Positions 10,934 through 21,532 of a stretch of DNA of 64,000 bases are shown here, piece by piece (position 1 is the first letter of the stretch; each line of letters opens with the position of its first letter). This DNA comes from Allium sativum (Eukaryota; Streptophyta; Magnoliopsida; Asparagales; Amaryllidaceae). The notes under the pieces are model-generated. The model did not search any database. It saw nothing but the letters and a program-made list of their open reading frames with translations, and had not been told where the DNA came from. The position numbers and the translations under genes are program-made. The stretch spans positions 769,042,552 through 769,106,551 of the forward strand of contig CM060918.1 of NCBI GenBank assembly GCA_030737875.1, in the 5' to 3' direction.

Positions 10934-11327
10934 TATGATGAGTGGGGCTAATATCTTTGCGAAGTCCTTGATAAACATCCCATCCTTTGAGACCACATGC
11001 CCTAAAATCTTACCTCCTTTCTCCAAAAGTGACACTTGGAGAATTTCGCCTTAAGTTGGTGTGCTCTGAGAGTCCTCAAAACATCTCCTAAATGTAGGGC
11101 ATGCTCTTCCTTTCTCTTCGAGAAAATCAGGATGTCATCCACAAAGACCACCACGAACTTATTAAGAAACTCCCTAAACACCCTACTCATCAGATCCCCA
11201 AAATATGCGGGTGCATTCATCAACCCAAATGACATGACTAGCCACTCAAAGAAGCCATCTAGAGTTCTGAAAACGGTCTTATCTGTACTGTCCATGGCCA
11301 CCCTCAATTGATGAAATCCCATAGCCA
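10934..11327 (-). pseudogene. inverted reverse transcriptase fragment
   Basis: The minus strand encodes the gypsy RT palm from [12 protein letters not shown] through FEWLVM, NAPAYF and the catalytic FVDD to CHFW and LGHVVSKDG, then FIKDFAKI. A frameshift occurs near 11002, and text between SKDG and FIKDF is deleted. It lies opposite to the LTR and primer site on its left and to the integrase on its right. Its right edge coincides with the point where the plus-strand integrase resumes, so it came in with, or after, LTR A. The sequence resembles the RT of element D (shared LNKFVVVFVDDIL), so it is from the same broad lineage. Confidence 0.85.
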
Positions 11328-12120
11328 GATCAAACAGCCTGTCACTCGCAAACTGGTGGCCGGATGGAAAGAGTGAATCAGCTCTTGGATGACTTGCTCA
11401 GAGCTTGCATCATCGACTTTGGAGGAGTTTGGGAGCATCACCTACCACTCGTAGAGTTCGCACATAACAATAGTTTTCAATCGACAATTGTTATGGCCCC
11501 TTTTGAAGCGCTCTACAGGAGACGATGATAATCGCCAACTTATTGAAACTACCGACAAGGTTCTACTCGGACCAGACTTTCTCCGTGATTCCACGGAGAA
11601 GATTTCCTTGATTTGGCAGAGGAAGAAGGCAGCCCAAGACTGTCAGAAATCGTATGACGATAAGTGGAGGAGGGAACTTGAATTTAACATTGGAGACTTG
11701 GTATTTGTGAAGGTATCCCCTCTCAAGAAGACCGATCGGTTTGGAAAGACTAGGAAGTTGGCTCCCAGATTTACTGGGTCTTTCCGCGTCATCGAGAAGA
11801 TAGGATCTTTGGCATATCGAGGGGATCTCCCAAAGCGTCTATCGAGAATCCATAATGTCTTTCATCTATCTCATATAAGGAAATTCCTTCATGATTCTGC
11901 TACCAGACTCGAGCTTGATGAAACTGGGGACACAATAAAACTCGAGATGGAGCCTAGGGTGCCAATTGCCACTATAAGGATAGTAGAGCACGGAATCAAG
12001 AGACTCCGCAATAAAACCATTTGACTCATCCTAGTGCAATGGGGGAAATGATCATGTAGAAAGAACTTGGGAGACCGAGGATAAGATGAGACAGACTCAT
12101 CCAAAGCTTTTCTCGGGTAT
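11328..12120 (+). pseudogene. integrase C-terminal half and chromodomain of element C
   Basis: Plus-strand codons resume the integrase after the interruption: TACHSQTGGRMERVNQLL, then EFAHNNSFQSTIVMAPFEALYRRR. The 178-codon open frame at 11488-12024 carries the C-terminal DNA-binding part (GDLVFVKVSPLK, RFTGSFRVIEKIG, HNVFHLSHIRKF). The end (about 11965-12110) resembles the chromodomain that marks chromoviruses (IRIVEHGIKRLRNKTI, a stop, then LILVQW). Chromodomains steer integration into chromatin in known members. One frameshift near 11488, one stop and the loss of everything upstream make it inactive. A non-coding 3' stretch of about 270 bases leads to the purine tract. Confidence 0.88.
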
Positions 12121-12392
12121 TTTTTCCTTTAAATTACATTTATGGATGCATTGTGGTTGCTAGATTGGATGCTAGGAAATGGATGCAACACAATTGCACT
12201 CATATAGAAATATATGCATATTAGGTTGTTTTTCATACATACTACATCACTTATTATGCATACACGCCAGGATTGAGCTCACTTTAGTAAGTTTGCAGTT
12301 CATAACCACTACGAGTCATGGATGAATTAATAATAACATAGGTGTACAACATGGATGTTTAGAGCAAGTTGTGTTTTTTACCCCTTCAAACA

Positions 12393-12428
12393 GATTTCGG
12401 GATGAAATCTACTTTAAGTGGGGAAGAA
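12393..12428 (+). promoter_or_regulatory. 3' hairpin and polypurine tract of element C
   Basis: GATTTCG/TGAAATC can pair around GGA (12393-12409). A purine-rich run AAGTGGGGAAGAA then leads directly to the LTR start at 12429; it would prime plus-strand DNA synthesis. Element D has the same hairpin position at 44373-44390. Confidence 0.65.
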
Positions 12429-12907
12429 TGTAACACCCAGTAAAATAAACCTAAAAATATTAATAATTAATAGAAATGAGTAATTAAATAATCAAATTTA
12501 AAAATGCTAAAAAATGAGATTTTGCAGCATTAAGAATTTGGCTGTGAAAATCATTTATTTGGATTCGTGGCAAAATTCTGAATCATTTTCATATATAATA
12601 CGTTGAAAACGGTGATCATATGAAGAAGTTACTATCAAATGAAATAAGACGGTAAATGCATATATATATACATATATATATATATGTATGTATATGTAAA
12701 TATATGTGTGTGTGTGTGATTGTGTGTGTGTGGTTTAATAATATATATATATCCAAGAGATAAATAAATAATAAATTAGATGAATTTGAATTTCAAATGA
12801 AGATAAGGAGGGGATAAGGATAATATATATAAGGTAAGAATTAAGCCAAATAAATAAACATTATTTATAATTAACATCTCTAGCCCTACATACGTTAATT
12901 GGGGAAT

Positions 12908-13075
12908 TCAGCGACCAAGAGGTCGACCGCCCTCTTAGAGGGGAGGTTGACCGCTTGGCGCTGGAACACCCAATGAAGTTAGGTTTGGTTTTTAGGGTTA
13001 ATTTATATAAATGAATGACTAGGAGTAGATCTAAATATTCCTATGGTTCATGCATACGCAAGCAACTATAAATAG
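12908..13075 (+). promoter_or_regulatory. LTR C promoter: GGTCGACC site, palindrome and TATA box
   Basis: TATA box CTATAAATAG at 13066-13075. About 110 bases upstream are GAGGTCGACCGC, a perfect palindrome CCCTCTTAGAGGG, and an inverted near-copy GGTTGACCGC (12908-12956). Confidence 0.55.
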
Positions 13076-13776
13076 ACCCCTAGACACACACATAAACCCT
13101 AGCCATTCTCTCTACTTGTGCCTCCACTCTGCCGTCATTGATTCCAAAAATAGGTTCTCTTCCTCTTCCATAAACCATTCTTCTTTCTCTAGTCTTTTCT
13201 AATAGGATTTAGTTTAGAATATATTCTTCGAATCATATGATATATATATATATATATTTAAGAATTTCAATCAATTGATTCTTATGTATACAGATCTCTA
13301 GAGTTGGAATTTACATCAAAAAGGCACAACAACGTCAGACCTATGACCTTTCCGATCACTATGACTGGAATTAGTATTTTCTTAAGGATATTCTACCTTT
13401 ATAGATTATCATATGGATTTATATGCCTAAGAGTACTTGGTATAACGACAATATTAAATTACAAAAACCCCTAAATCCTCTTTTTTCATGTATTTTGCAA
13501 GAATTGTCAATTATTGGGTTTGTGGATCTTGGTTTTAGTAGTGAATTGAGAACAATTCGTGATGTATTTTTATTTTATGTGATTAACCCTTTTTGTCTAA
13601 ATCTTTGTTTGTAACTTAAATAGGTTTAGATTTTATTTGATTCATTATTTGAATTGGTTTGGGTTTTATTCTAAATCTGAAAGTATTCAGATTTGAAGCC
13701 AAACAAATACGAACGTTTTCATGTGCAATATGTAAAAAGGGGTAAATAAGATAAAATAAAGTATATGTATATAAGA

Positions 13777-13814
<38 letters not shown>

Positions 13815-13824
13815 GTGTGTGTGT
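13777..13824. repeat. GT/AT microsatellite, insertion target of the SIRE-like element
   Basis: (GT)13, (AT)6, then (GT)5. The last five bases TGTGT (13820-13824) recur right after the element (24670-24674) as its target duplication, so the insertion split a microsatellite. Confidence 0.9.
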
Positions 13825-14439
13825 TGTTGTATATAACCGTGTTGTATACACAATTATATGATTTTTGTTTGATGGTAACAACCAAATAAATATTATTTTA
13901 ATGTGTTTGATATTGTATTGTTATTGTACATCACAGACTGGAATATAATATTTATATTTAAATAAAATACAACTGTACAGAAATTTAAATATTCACAGTA
14001 TTTTATTTGAATAGAATATTTTATTTCAAAATTTAATCAGTACAAATTTTATACTCCACTATGTGTACATCTCAACATTGCAATACAGTTTCTCATTCAA
14101 CACTCATACACTCAGTTGTACATTTTCATCTATACATACACTATTACAAACACTCTTTAACTGACACTGTTCTTGACTTCATTCTCTGTCTTCATAGCAT
14201 CTTTTCAGTCAGTCCAGTCATCACCTGTTTACTTGTCAAATGAAGCACACACACAGTACACTGCAATAGAATTTAAACAGAATATATGCGAATATAAATT
14301 TTATTTTTAAATATTTATTTGCCTCAGTTTTCTGGTGTGTTTCTCATCATTTTTCATGACTTGATCTGATTAATCTGTGTCTAGGCAGACAGTTTGTATA
14401 TGTACAGGGACAGGAAATTTCCTGAATGGCTGCATATAC

Positions 14440-14495
14440 ACACGTGTATATATACACACGTGTATATATACACACGTGTATATATACACACGTGT
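14440..14495. repeat. four tandem ACACGTGT palindromes in the U3 of the 5' LTR
   Basis: ACACGTGT recurs at 14440, 14456, 14472 and 14488, a 16-base period joined by TATATATAC. Each contains the G-box core CACGTG bound by plant bZIP/bHLH factors. The 3' LTR has two copies (22147, 22165). Palindromic U3 repeats are known in Sireviruses. Confidence 0.9.
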
Positions 14496-16133
14496 GCACT
14501 TCCACGCCAATTCAGTATGCAACTGAGGAGTAGCCACGTGGACCTGCTCGACTCAGTGCACAAGCAAGGGATAGTGCAACATGGACATGAAGCCAAGTTG
14601 ATATTTCAGCAAGTCAAAATGGAAACAGAGTGTGCACATGTATGTCAATACACAATGTCATGGTTCAAGTGATCTAAGTAGTGGTCACCCACACAGTCAA
14701 CATAAAAGGAACAGTGAAGCTACTACATAATCAATAGTGGTGTACATATATTTGTGTACATGCAGCATATGTACAAGCAGCGTGGTTTGGCATGGAAAAT
14801 CAACTCAAGAGCAGGTGACAAACATGACACAACATGGATCAAAACAGTGCATCATTAAACACAAGGCAATGGTACATTGCAGCAGCATTGAATGGCAGAA
14901 ATGAAACAACAAAGCACTGCTACAACAAGGCAACTGTATTATCATACATGCAAAACAGTTTGTGAGGTGAAACAGTGCAGCCAACATGATTTATGCATGT
15001 GCATTTTCAATATATGAACCAGCTAGGAACAGGACAGCAATGCTTGCACACAATTGTGAATCTCTCATATATTCATGCAAGAAAGTAAATTTCCAGAAAT
15101 CAGGTTTTGGACATGGGTTTTTTTTGGCATGAATTCATTCCAAAAATAAATAAGCATTCAATCTCAAGTATTGGGCAAATATCAAATCATTTTTGGTAAG
15201 AGATGACAATGCAAATGTGGCAAAAGTTCTTTTCAATTCATATGCAAACAGGGAGAAAGCATTTCAAATGTACTGGATGGATATGGCAAATTTTCAGTCA
15301 AACAGGGCAGTGCACAATGAACAATACAAGTCATATATGAATGAGCATTCAAAATATGAAGACAGCCAACTCTCAAGTGCTACAAACCAACAAATTATGT
15401 TGAGATGAAAATTCCAGAAATTACAGAAACCAGATTGGCATGTTTTCAAAAACAGTAATACAAGTACAGAGAAATTTGCATGCAAGAATAATAAAAAGGT
15501 TTGCTCTTCTAAACTTTTACAATAAATGTTTTTCTGACATGCAAGAATAAATGGAAAATTGGGATCCTAATCTTTCCGACAATTTATGTTCTAATTTGAA
15601 CAATATTGGGAGAATTGTTTGCAAAATGATAAATGCAATTAATCCAAGAATGGACAATGGGTACAAGTAACAAATCAGCAAGTATCTGTTTGGATATTTT
15701 TTAAGGGGCAACAAATCAAATCAAATCTTTCCAGTTCTTTCCTCTCACAAATCAGTAAGGATGTGTCATCGGTGAAGAGCATGAGTGAAGTTTAATTTGT
15801 TCATATATGGTATTGAGAAATTGAAAGGTTTCCAGTTCTGAATTTAACTATCAATTCAAAGTAATTTTGAAAGTGTGCAAATAAATAATGGGCAAGATTT
15901 CTGTCTTTATTTCCAAAAATGATCCAGTTCTTTTCGGCAAGTTTTTTTTTAAACGATTTACAGAAATCAGAAATTCCATTTTCGGCATTCAATCGAACCA
16001 AAAGGGCAAAGCAACAAAATCATCTCAAAGCCGTGGTTTACAAATTCAATCAAGGAAATCAAAGTGGAAAACCGAGCAAAATCAGCAACAAGTCACATTA
16101 ATGAAATCAGAGACATTAGGGTTTCGATTCTAC

Positions 16134-16144
16134 CCTATAAATAA
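16134..16144 (+). promoter_or_regulatory. TATA box of the SIRE-like 5' LTR
   Basis: CCTATAAATAA at 16134-16144; the matching site in the 3' LTR at 23816-23827 reads CCATATAAATAA. Transcription would start about 30 bases downstream. Confidence 0.65.
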
Positions 16145-16987
16145 CACCATATCATCATCGGCATGTAGATCGAAACACACAAAAACTCAATTCAAGCATT
16201 TTCAAAGCGAGAAATTTCAGAAAACTCACAATTTCGATCGAACCAGAAAGCAATCCCAAATCAGTCGAACAAAGCCACAAAGAATCGAGCATCATAGAAG
16301 CTATTCCATCAATTCCAGAAAGCCATCGAAGTTGAAATCGATTTGGGGAAGATTCAGTGAAACCCTAGAAATCGCAGCCGCCATTTTTAATTCTCAGAGA
16401 CAAAGTGATCGGGTCAAAATAAGTGGGCAACAAATTCGTGAAAGGGCCGACCAAGTTTAAAAGGGGATGACCCCTTAGTTTATATCCTAGGGGTTTTCTA
16501 GTTCATTCTTGTTTTGATTTTTGATTTTGTTTTGTTTTTTATTTTCTTCTGTAAACAATTCTGAAACAGTTTCTAGAAGTCTGTAAAATTCTAGAGTTCC
16601 AGTCAGGGTGTTGACTGGCAGTCCACTAGAGTCTGTAAATTCTAGGGTTACGAGTTACAGGGCTGTAATTCGGGAAATCTGATCGATGGGATATCGGTCA
16701 GTCTAGGGTTTTGAGCGTATGGTTAGAATAGGAGCAGGGTTTGCGAGTGTACATGGTCTTGTATGCGGGATCTGTTCTATCACCTAGTAGAAACCTTAGA
16801 AATGCAGCAGTAGGCAGGGTTTTGCCGAAGCTGGGTATATCTGTGTGTGATTTATTTTCTGCATTTCTGTTTCTGTTACATTCTGTGATCTGTTTATTAT
16901 TTTAATATCCGGTCAATTTTTTAATTCAGTTAAAAACTGTGATTAACCCTATTCACCCCCCTCTAGGGTTATTCTAGATCCAACAAG

Positions 16988-17000
16988 TGGTATCAGAGCA
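16988..17000 (+). other. primer-binding site of the SIRE-like element
   Basis: TGGTATCAGAGCA two bases after the 5' LTR; complementary to initiator tRNA-Met. Confidence 0.93.
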
Positions 17001-17023
17001 GGTTTTCTGTTAACTCTAGAGTC

Positions 17024-18481
17024 ATGGGTAACCCTAGTTGTCAGCTCTTAGAAAGTTAGTCCAGTTGTATTCCAACTAGTTTTAATGGTACGGATTTTTT
17101 GAATTGGAAATCTGAAATGGAATCCTATTTGAAATCTGTCAATCTTAAATGTTGGGATGTTATTGTTAATGGATTTGATAAGATAGATATCTGTTTTAAT
17201 AATCGTGCTACGCATATTTTATACTCGCATCTTGATGATGATCGATATTGCCTTATCTCCCATTGTTTGACTGCGCAGGAAATCTGGACAGCTCTCAATA
17301 CGAAGTATGGACAAATTGACAACTGCAGCTCAAAACCCCAGAAAGTCAACTCAGCTTCAGATTTATGCTTAACTAGTCTTACAGATGAAAATTCAGATGG
17401 ATCAGATGATGGAGAATCAACGGATGCTGAAGTTGAAAATTTCTCATACGAAGATTTGGTTTATATGTGTGTTGATTTAACTAAATCTGTTGATAAAATT
17501 AAATCTAAAAACAAATCTCTAAAATCTAGGAATTCTGAGTTGACCAGCAAAATTAATGATTTGGAATCACAACTTGAATATTTTAAAAATTCTTCAAATT
17601 CAGATTGCAAAAATTGTTTCAAATTGAAAACCAATCTTGTTCATCTCAATAAAAATATTCAAGAGTTTGAAAAGGAAATTCTGATCTTAAAAGAAAACAA
17701 GATTGAGTTATCAAGTTTGAATAACTTTTTACAAAAGGAATTTGAAAATTTTAAAATTGATATACATTCCAAACTAGAAATTGCTGAAAATGAAAATTTG
17801 TTGAAAACTGAGTCTATTTTGAATGAGTTAGAAATTGAGATTGAAAAACTCAAGAAAGTTGAATCTGAAAATCGAAAACATTTTGAGTCTGAGATTGCTG
17901 AGTCCCAAACCAAAATAAAGTTACTCAATGATGAAATTTTGGTTTTGAAATCTGATTTTGAAAGATGTGAGATCACTAAAAATCGTTATTCAGATTTATT
18001 GAAAGAAAATGGTGATCTTAAAACTGAAATTCAACAACTTGAAACAATCTTGTCTAATTTTTCAAACGGTGAAAAATCTTTGAATATGTTGTTGAAAAAC
18101 CAATTTTCTGTTCAAAATAAACGTGGACTCGGGTTTGGGAAAAATAATGTTTTTGAAAGACGAATTTCGAATGATTTGAAAAATCCTTCAAACAACTTTG
18201 AAAAGAATCGATTTGAAAATTTGAACTCTTATAATTTCAAAGGTTTTTTGAGTCAAAATCAAAATGAGAAATTGTTTTATAATAATCCTTCTAAACAATC
18301 CTGGATCCCAAAATGAAATAAACCAAACTTTGTGAAATTCAAACAGATTTGGGTTCCAAAGGGTACAAAAGTAAATTCAGAGGGTTTGTTATACAAACAG
18401 GTTTGGGTACCAAAACATATGAATACAACTGTAAGTGGTTTTACAAACTTTGTTAGACCACTCAATCCTATAAACTGTTAG
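17024..18481 (+). pseudogene. Ty1/copia Gag, SIRE type, with two in-frame stops
   Basis: One frame runs from the ATG at 17024 to the TAG at 18479. It is interrupted by TAG at 17057-17059 (codon 12) and TGA at 18314-18316. The part between the stops is open. The N-terminus has the copia gag signature (IPTSFNGTDFLNWKSEM, then LTAQEIWTALNTKYG). An acidic linker (about residues 120-145) is followed by a long coiled coil rich in Lys, Glu, Leu and Asn (about 150-345). Around and after the TGA come three related motifs: KQSWIPK, KQIWVPK and KQVWVPK. I see no CCHC zinc knuckle, which most Gags use to bind RNA. Gag would form the particle; no protease or pol follows. Confidence 0.82.
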
Positions 18482-19683
18482 GTACCGAAGGAGGCTGAGG
18501 AACTGCTGTGCAGAAAGAGAAACTGGCTTCAAACTGCTTCATATCATTGAATCACTTTCAGTTCCTTTAGCCCAACTAGTTGAGTCAGAGATTCTAGTTT
18601 ACACTGATCTCAGGTATGATCTCTGAACTCATCTTTGTAAATATCTTTTTAATTTTCTTGTTTATTTCTTCTTCTATCTCCTTCTGTCTCTTCTATTTTT
18701 TTATTTTTTGGTTTAACTTGTCACTGCCATATATCCTTTCTCTTGGGATTCCTTAACGTCTTGTTGCAGAACTCGTGACTGTCTGGAAATTTGATTTACT
18801 GAAAGTATGATATTGTTAATCTTTTCCAGATCTTAAATTTAAACTTGTATATATCTGCAATTGTTTTGAAGTTCATTTTCTGTTTTCTGAATTCCTAACG
18901 GTGTTAACGTATTCTTGTTATATCTTGAACACTGTTAATCTGAATTCTAAACTGTTTTGAAGATCTGAAAATTATATGGAAATTCACACACCTTTGCAGT
19001 TCTAAGTTTATTCTAATTCATTTTAGAAAAGCTCAAAATATTGTACTCATTACAACACACTATTATTTACCAGTTGTGACAATTCCAGTAATTTTCAGAA
19101 TGGCTCGAATATTTCTTTTAAAATGTCTTGTCTCAGTGATACATCTTAAAATTCATTTTAATTCATGATTAGTACAGTTGAAATTAGTTTGTTTGAAATC
19201 ATCTGAAATTCCTGATATTTTGAATCTCACATACCTCCTAAATTTGAAATTATCAATCTTGTGTGACTGATTCATTATATCCCAGAACTTGACGTTGATT
19301 CAAGTGATTTCAAATAAATTACTTTAATTTTCTAATTCATGAATACCTCTCAAATTTGATGTAAATGATCTGAATTTAACCCCACACTTGTCAGATACTT
19401 GTGAAAATTTCTTTTGTAAAATTGGTCTTAAAATTCTCTATTATTTCATGATTATTTGATCTAATTATTTGTTTGTTTAAAATTATTTGAAATTATTGAT
19501 TTATTAAATCTCACACATATCTCAAATCAAAAATTTATAATCTGGTGTGATTAATTCATTAAATTCTGATATTTTCATATTCCTCAAATGATTTCAAGTA
19601 AACAGTATTTTAATCATTAGATCATGAATCATCATATGTGGCCATCATCTTGACAAGTATGATTTGAAACTATGTTCTGTGTT

Positions 19684-19866
19684 GCTCTGATACTGTTTTG
19701 AAAAATGTTTGTTCTGGAATCACATGCTTGCTGCTCTGATACATGTGCATAATCTATTATATGTCTGTTTGGGCTTGGTACTTAATAATTTTTTTGTCTA
19801 TGACATTCTTGTTCAGTATCATGTTAAAATTCCTCGTAAATAGAGACACCAAGTGGTATCAGAAGC
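19684..19866 (+). other. internal copies of the primer site and of its complement
   Basis: GCTCTGATAC occurs at 19684-19693 and 19733-19742; it equals part of the tRNA-Met 3' end and is the exact complement of GTATCAGAGC in the primer site. AAGTGGTATCAGAAGC at 19851-19866 nearly repeats the primer-site region itself. A weaker copy, TTTGGTATCAA, is near 20060. Confidence 0.7.
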
Positions 19867-20713
19867 GCCTTATATTTGTTTCACCATCTGTACTAAGATT
19901 CAAATTTTTCACCTTGTATAGATCCATACATTTTTTTTGCCTTATACAAATAAATATGCTAAATCTGTCTGGCTGGGTTTGTGTTTAAATTTCTTTAGCC
20001 TGAGATGTCCATGATAGTCCATCAGGGTGTAACTAAATTCCTCGATAAGCGAGAACATTTGGTATCAACCTTTTTCACTTATCTGTTTTTTGAATTATCA
20101 CCCCTGTATAGATTCAAATTTTTTATAAATCTGTTTAATTTCTTCTTGTAATTGTTTTTCAATTTTAAAATTATTTATTTTTTATTCATTCAGAAATTGA
20201 AATCAATATCCAATTTGTGCTGTGTTTATAATTCATCAAAATTATTATCAGTTTTTGAAATTGTGATGAATTGTGACTGTAGTGTATTTCACAACAAGAG
20301 GAGATTTTATTTGGATTGTCATGATGGTTGAATATTAGTTATAATATCTTTGAACTGGCAATTATTTCACGACTATCTTCATTACCTATCACCCTTCTGC
20401 CATCCGTTATGATTTTATATTAATATGGAGAGTTAAATTTTTTTTAAGAATCTTTTTGAATAAATAGTGAAAATATTTGTGATGGAATTGTGGTCATGTT
20501 ATTTTTCAGAATTATTGACAATTGAAATTTTCAGTGGTCCCGGTACGGTTGATCATATTTCATAATATTATTAATTTAGAAATTTATTTCACAGTCCATC
20601 TCTGTACCTACCGCATTTCTATCACTCATATTGATTTATATATACTGAGGAGTCTTTCTATTTTGAAGCTGAAAATAATAAATATAATTAATATATAAGA
20701 GTGTCTCTAACCT

Positions 20714-20815
20714 CATTTAAAAATCCAAGCTCTGGTTATGCATGGTTATGAGACGTCTTATAATTTAAGCTGCGACTGATCCCATTTAAAAATCCAAGCT
20801 TTGATTATGCGTGGT
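20714..20815. repeat. 33-base direct repeat in the SIRE-like interior
   Basis: Units at 20714-20746 and 20783-20815 share CATTTAAAAATCCAAGCT followed by TATGCxTGGT, with three mismatches. The spacing of 69 bases suggests a diverged tandem duplication. Confidence 0.8.
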
Positions 20816-21307
20816 CAGTGTGCTCTTAATAAAAATAGAAGAAAAAGGAATAATATGCTATAAATTGAAATAAACTTGAAATTCTCTTTTGTGTATAAAA
20901 ACCAGCCTATCAATCCATTTTCTAATCTGTGAAATGTGTTAATATTTTATGACGTATTATGATTTGTTGATTGATGGGTATTGGGATTTGAGATTATTCG
21001 ATCTTGTCACTTAAATTGAATTATTAATTATAGTCCAAATCCATCACTGTTTTTTGTGCTTTATTTTTATAAAAATCCTTTGAAAATAATTGGAAATGAA
21101 TTTTTTTTAACTCTCTCCATTTTATATAAAATTCATCGTAAATCCGTCACTCTCTACAAAAGGGAAATATGCCACCAGTTCTTAGAATATTATGATTTTT
21201 TGTTTGACTGATTGAAATTTATGATGACCGTTCTTCCTCTTAAGCTGAAATTATATTTTTAGTCAATTTTCATCTGTATTTTAAAATCTGTATTCTTTTG
21301 ATGATAA

Positions 21308-21532
21308 CAAAAGGGGGAGAATGGATTAGATTTTGATTTATGAGTGAATATTTTATAAATATTTTTAATTTTGAAAATTCATTATTCTTCACATTTCACT
21401 CATGCACAGTTATAGGGGGAGTTGTCTGTTGTAGGGGGAGCTAATAAATAGGGGAAGTTCAATATTCATTGTCAAACACATCTATTGTATACAAAATCTT
21501 TTATTTGTTTGTCATCATCAAAAGGGGGAGAT
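21308..21532 (+). promoter_or_regulatory. repeated polypurine tracts of the SIRE-like element
   Basis: AAAGGGGGAGAA at 21309-21321, TAGGGGGAG near 21413 and 21432, AGGGGAAG near 21450, and the terminal AAAAGGGGGAGAT at 21519-21532 touching the 3' LTR. The last would prime plus-strand synthesis. Multiple purine motifs here are a known Sirevirus trait. Confidence 0.85.

Larger units (their letters stand above)
12429..13824 (+). repeat. LTR C (3' LTR of element C), segment 1 of 3
   Basis: It starts TGTAACACCCAGTAAAATAA right after the purine tract. The LTR is interrupted at 13824/13825 by the SIRE-like element and resumes at 24670. Joined over both insertions LTR C is about 3.2 kb, the size of the LTRs of element D. 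Contains AT/GT-rich microsatellite at 12657-12735 and no gene. Confidence 0.85.
13825..16985 (+). repeat. 5' LTR of the SIRE-like element (3161 bases)
   Basis: Begins TGTTGTATATAAC and ends GATCCAACA. The TATA box at 16134 puts most of it (2.3 kb) in U3. Reading frames inside (for example 15888-16460) recur in the other LTR but span the TATA box and show no protein features, so I treat them as chance. Confidence 0.93.
18482..21307 (+). other. long non-coding interior of the SIRE-like element
   Basis: About 2.8 kb, T-rich, with no frame longer than about 80 codons and no pol or envelope-like motif. It holds a diverged tandem duplication of about 205 bases (19829 and 20036, each with CTCGTAAA/CTCGATAA-type text followed by TGGTATCA), the tRNA-like motifs at 19684-19866, and the repeat at 20714-20815. 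In autonomous relatives this space is pol; here it looks replaced rather than merely mutated. Confidence 0.7.

Noticed and set aside
13616..13885. TH-repeat frames on the minus strand
   Set aside because: Translations of GT/AT microsatellites.
15888..16460. 190-codon plus frame, also present at 23565-24143
   Set aside because: It lies in both LTRs of the SIRE-like element, spans the TATA box, and has low-complexity S/K/Q/R-rich text with no domain. Repetition is due to the LTR pair, not to coding selection.
17659..17976. minus-strand serine/phenylalanine-rich frame opposite Gag
   Set aside because: Shadow of the coiled-coil Gag on the other strand.
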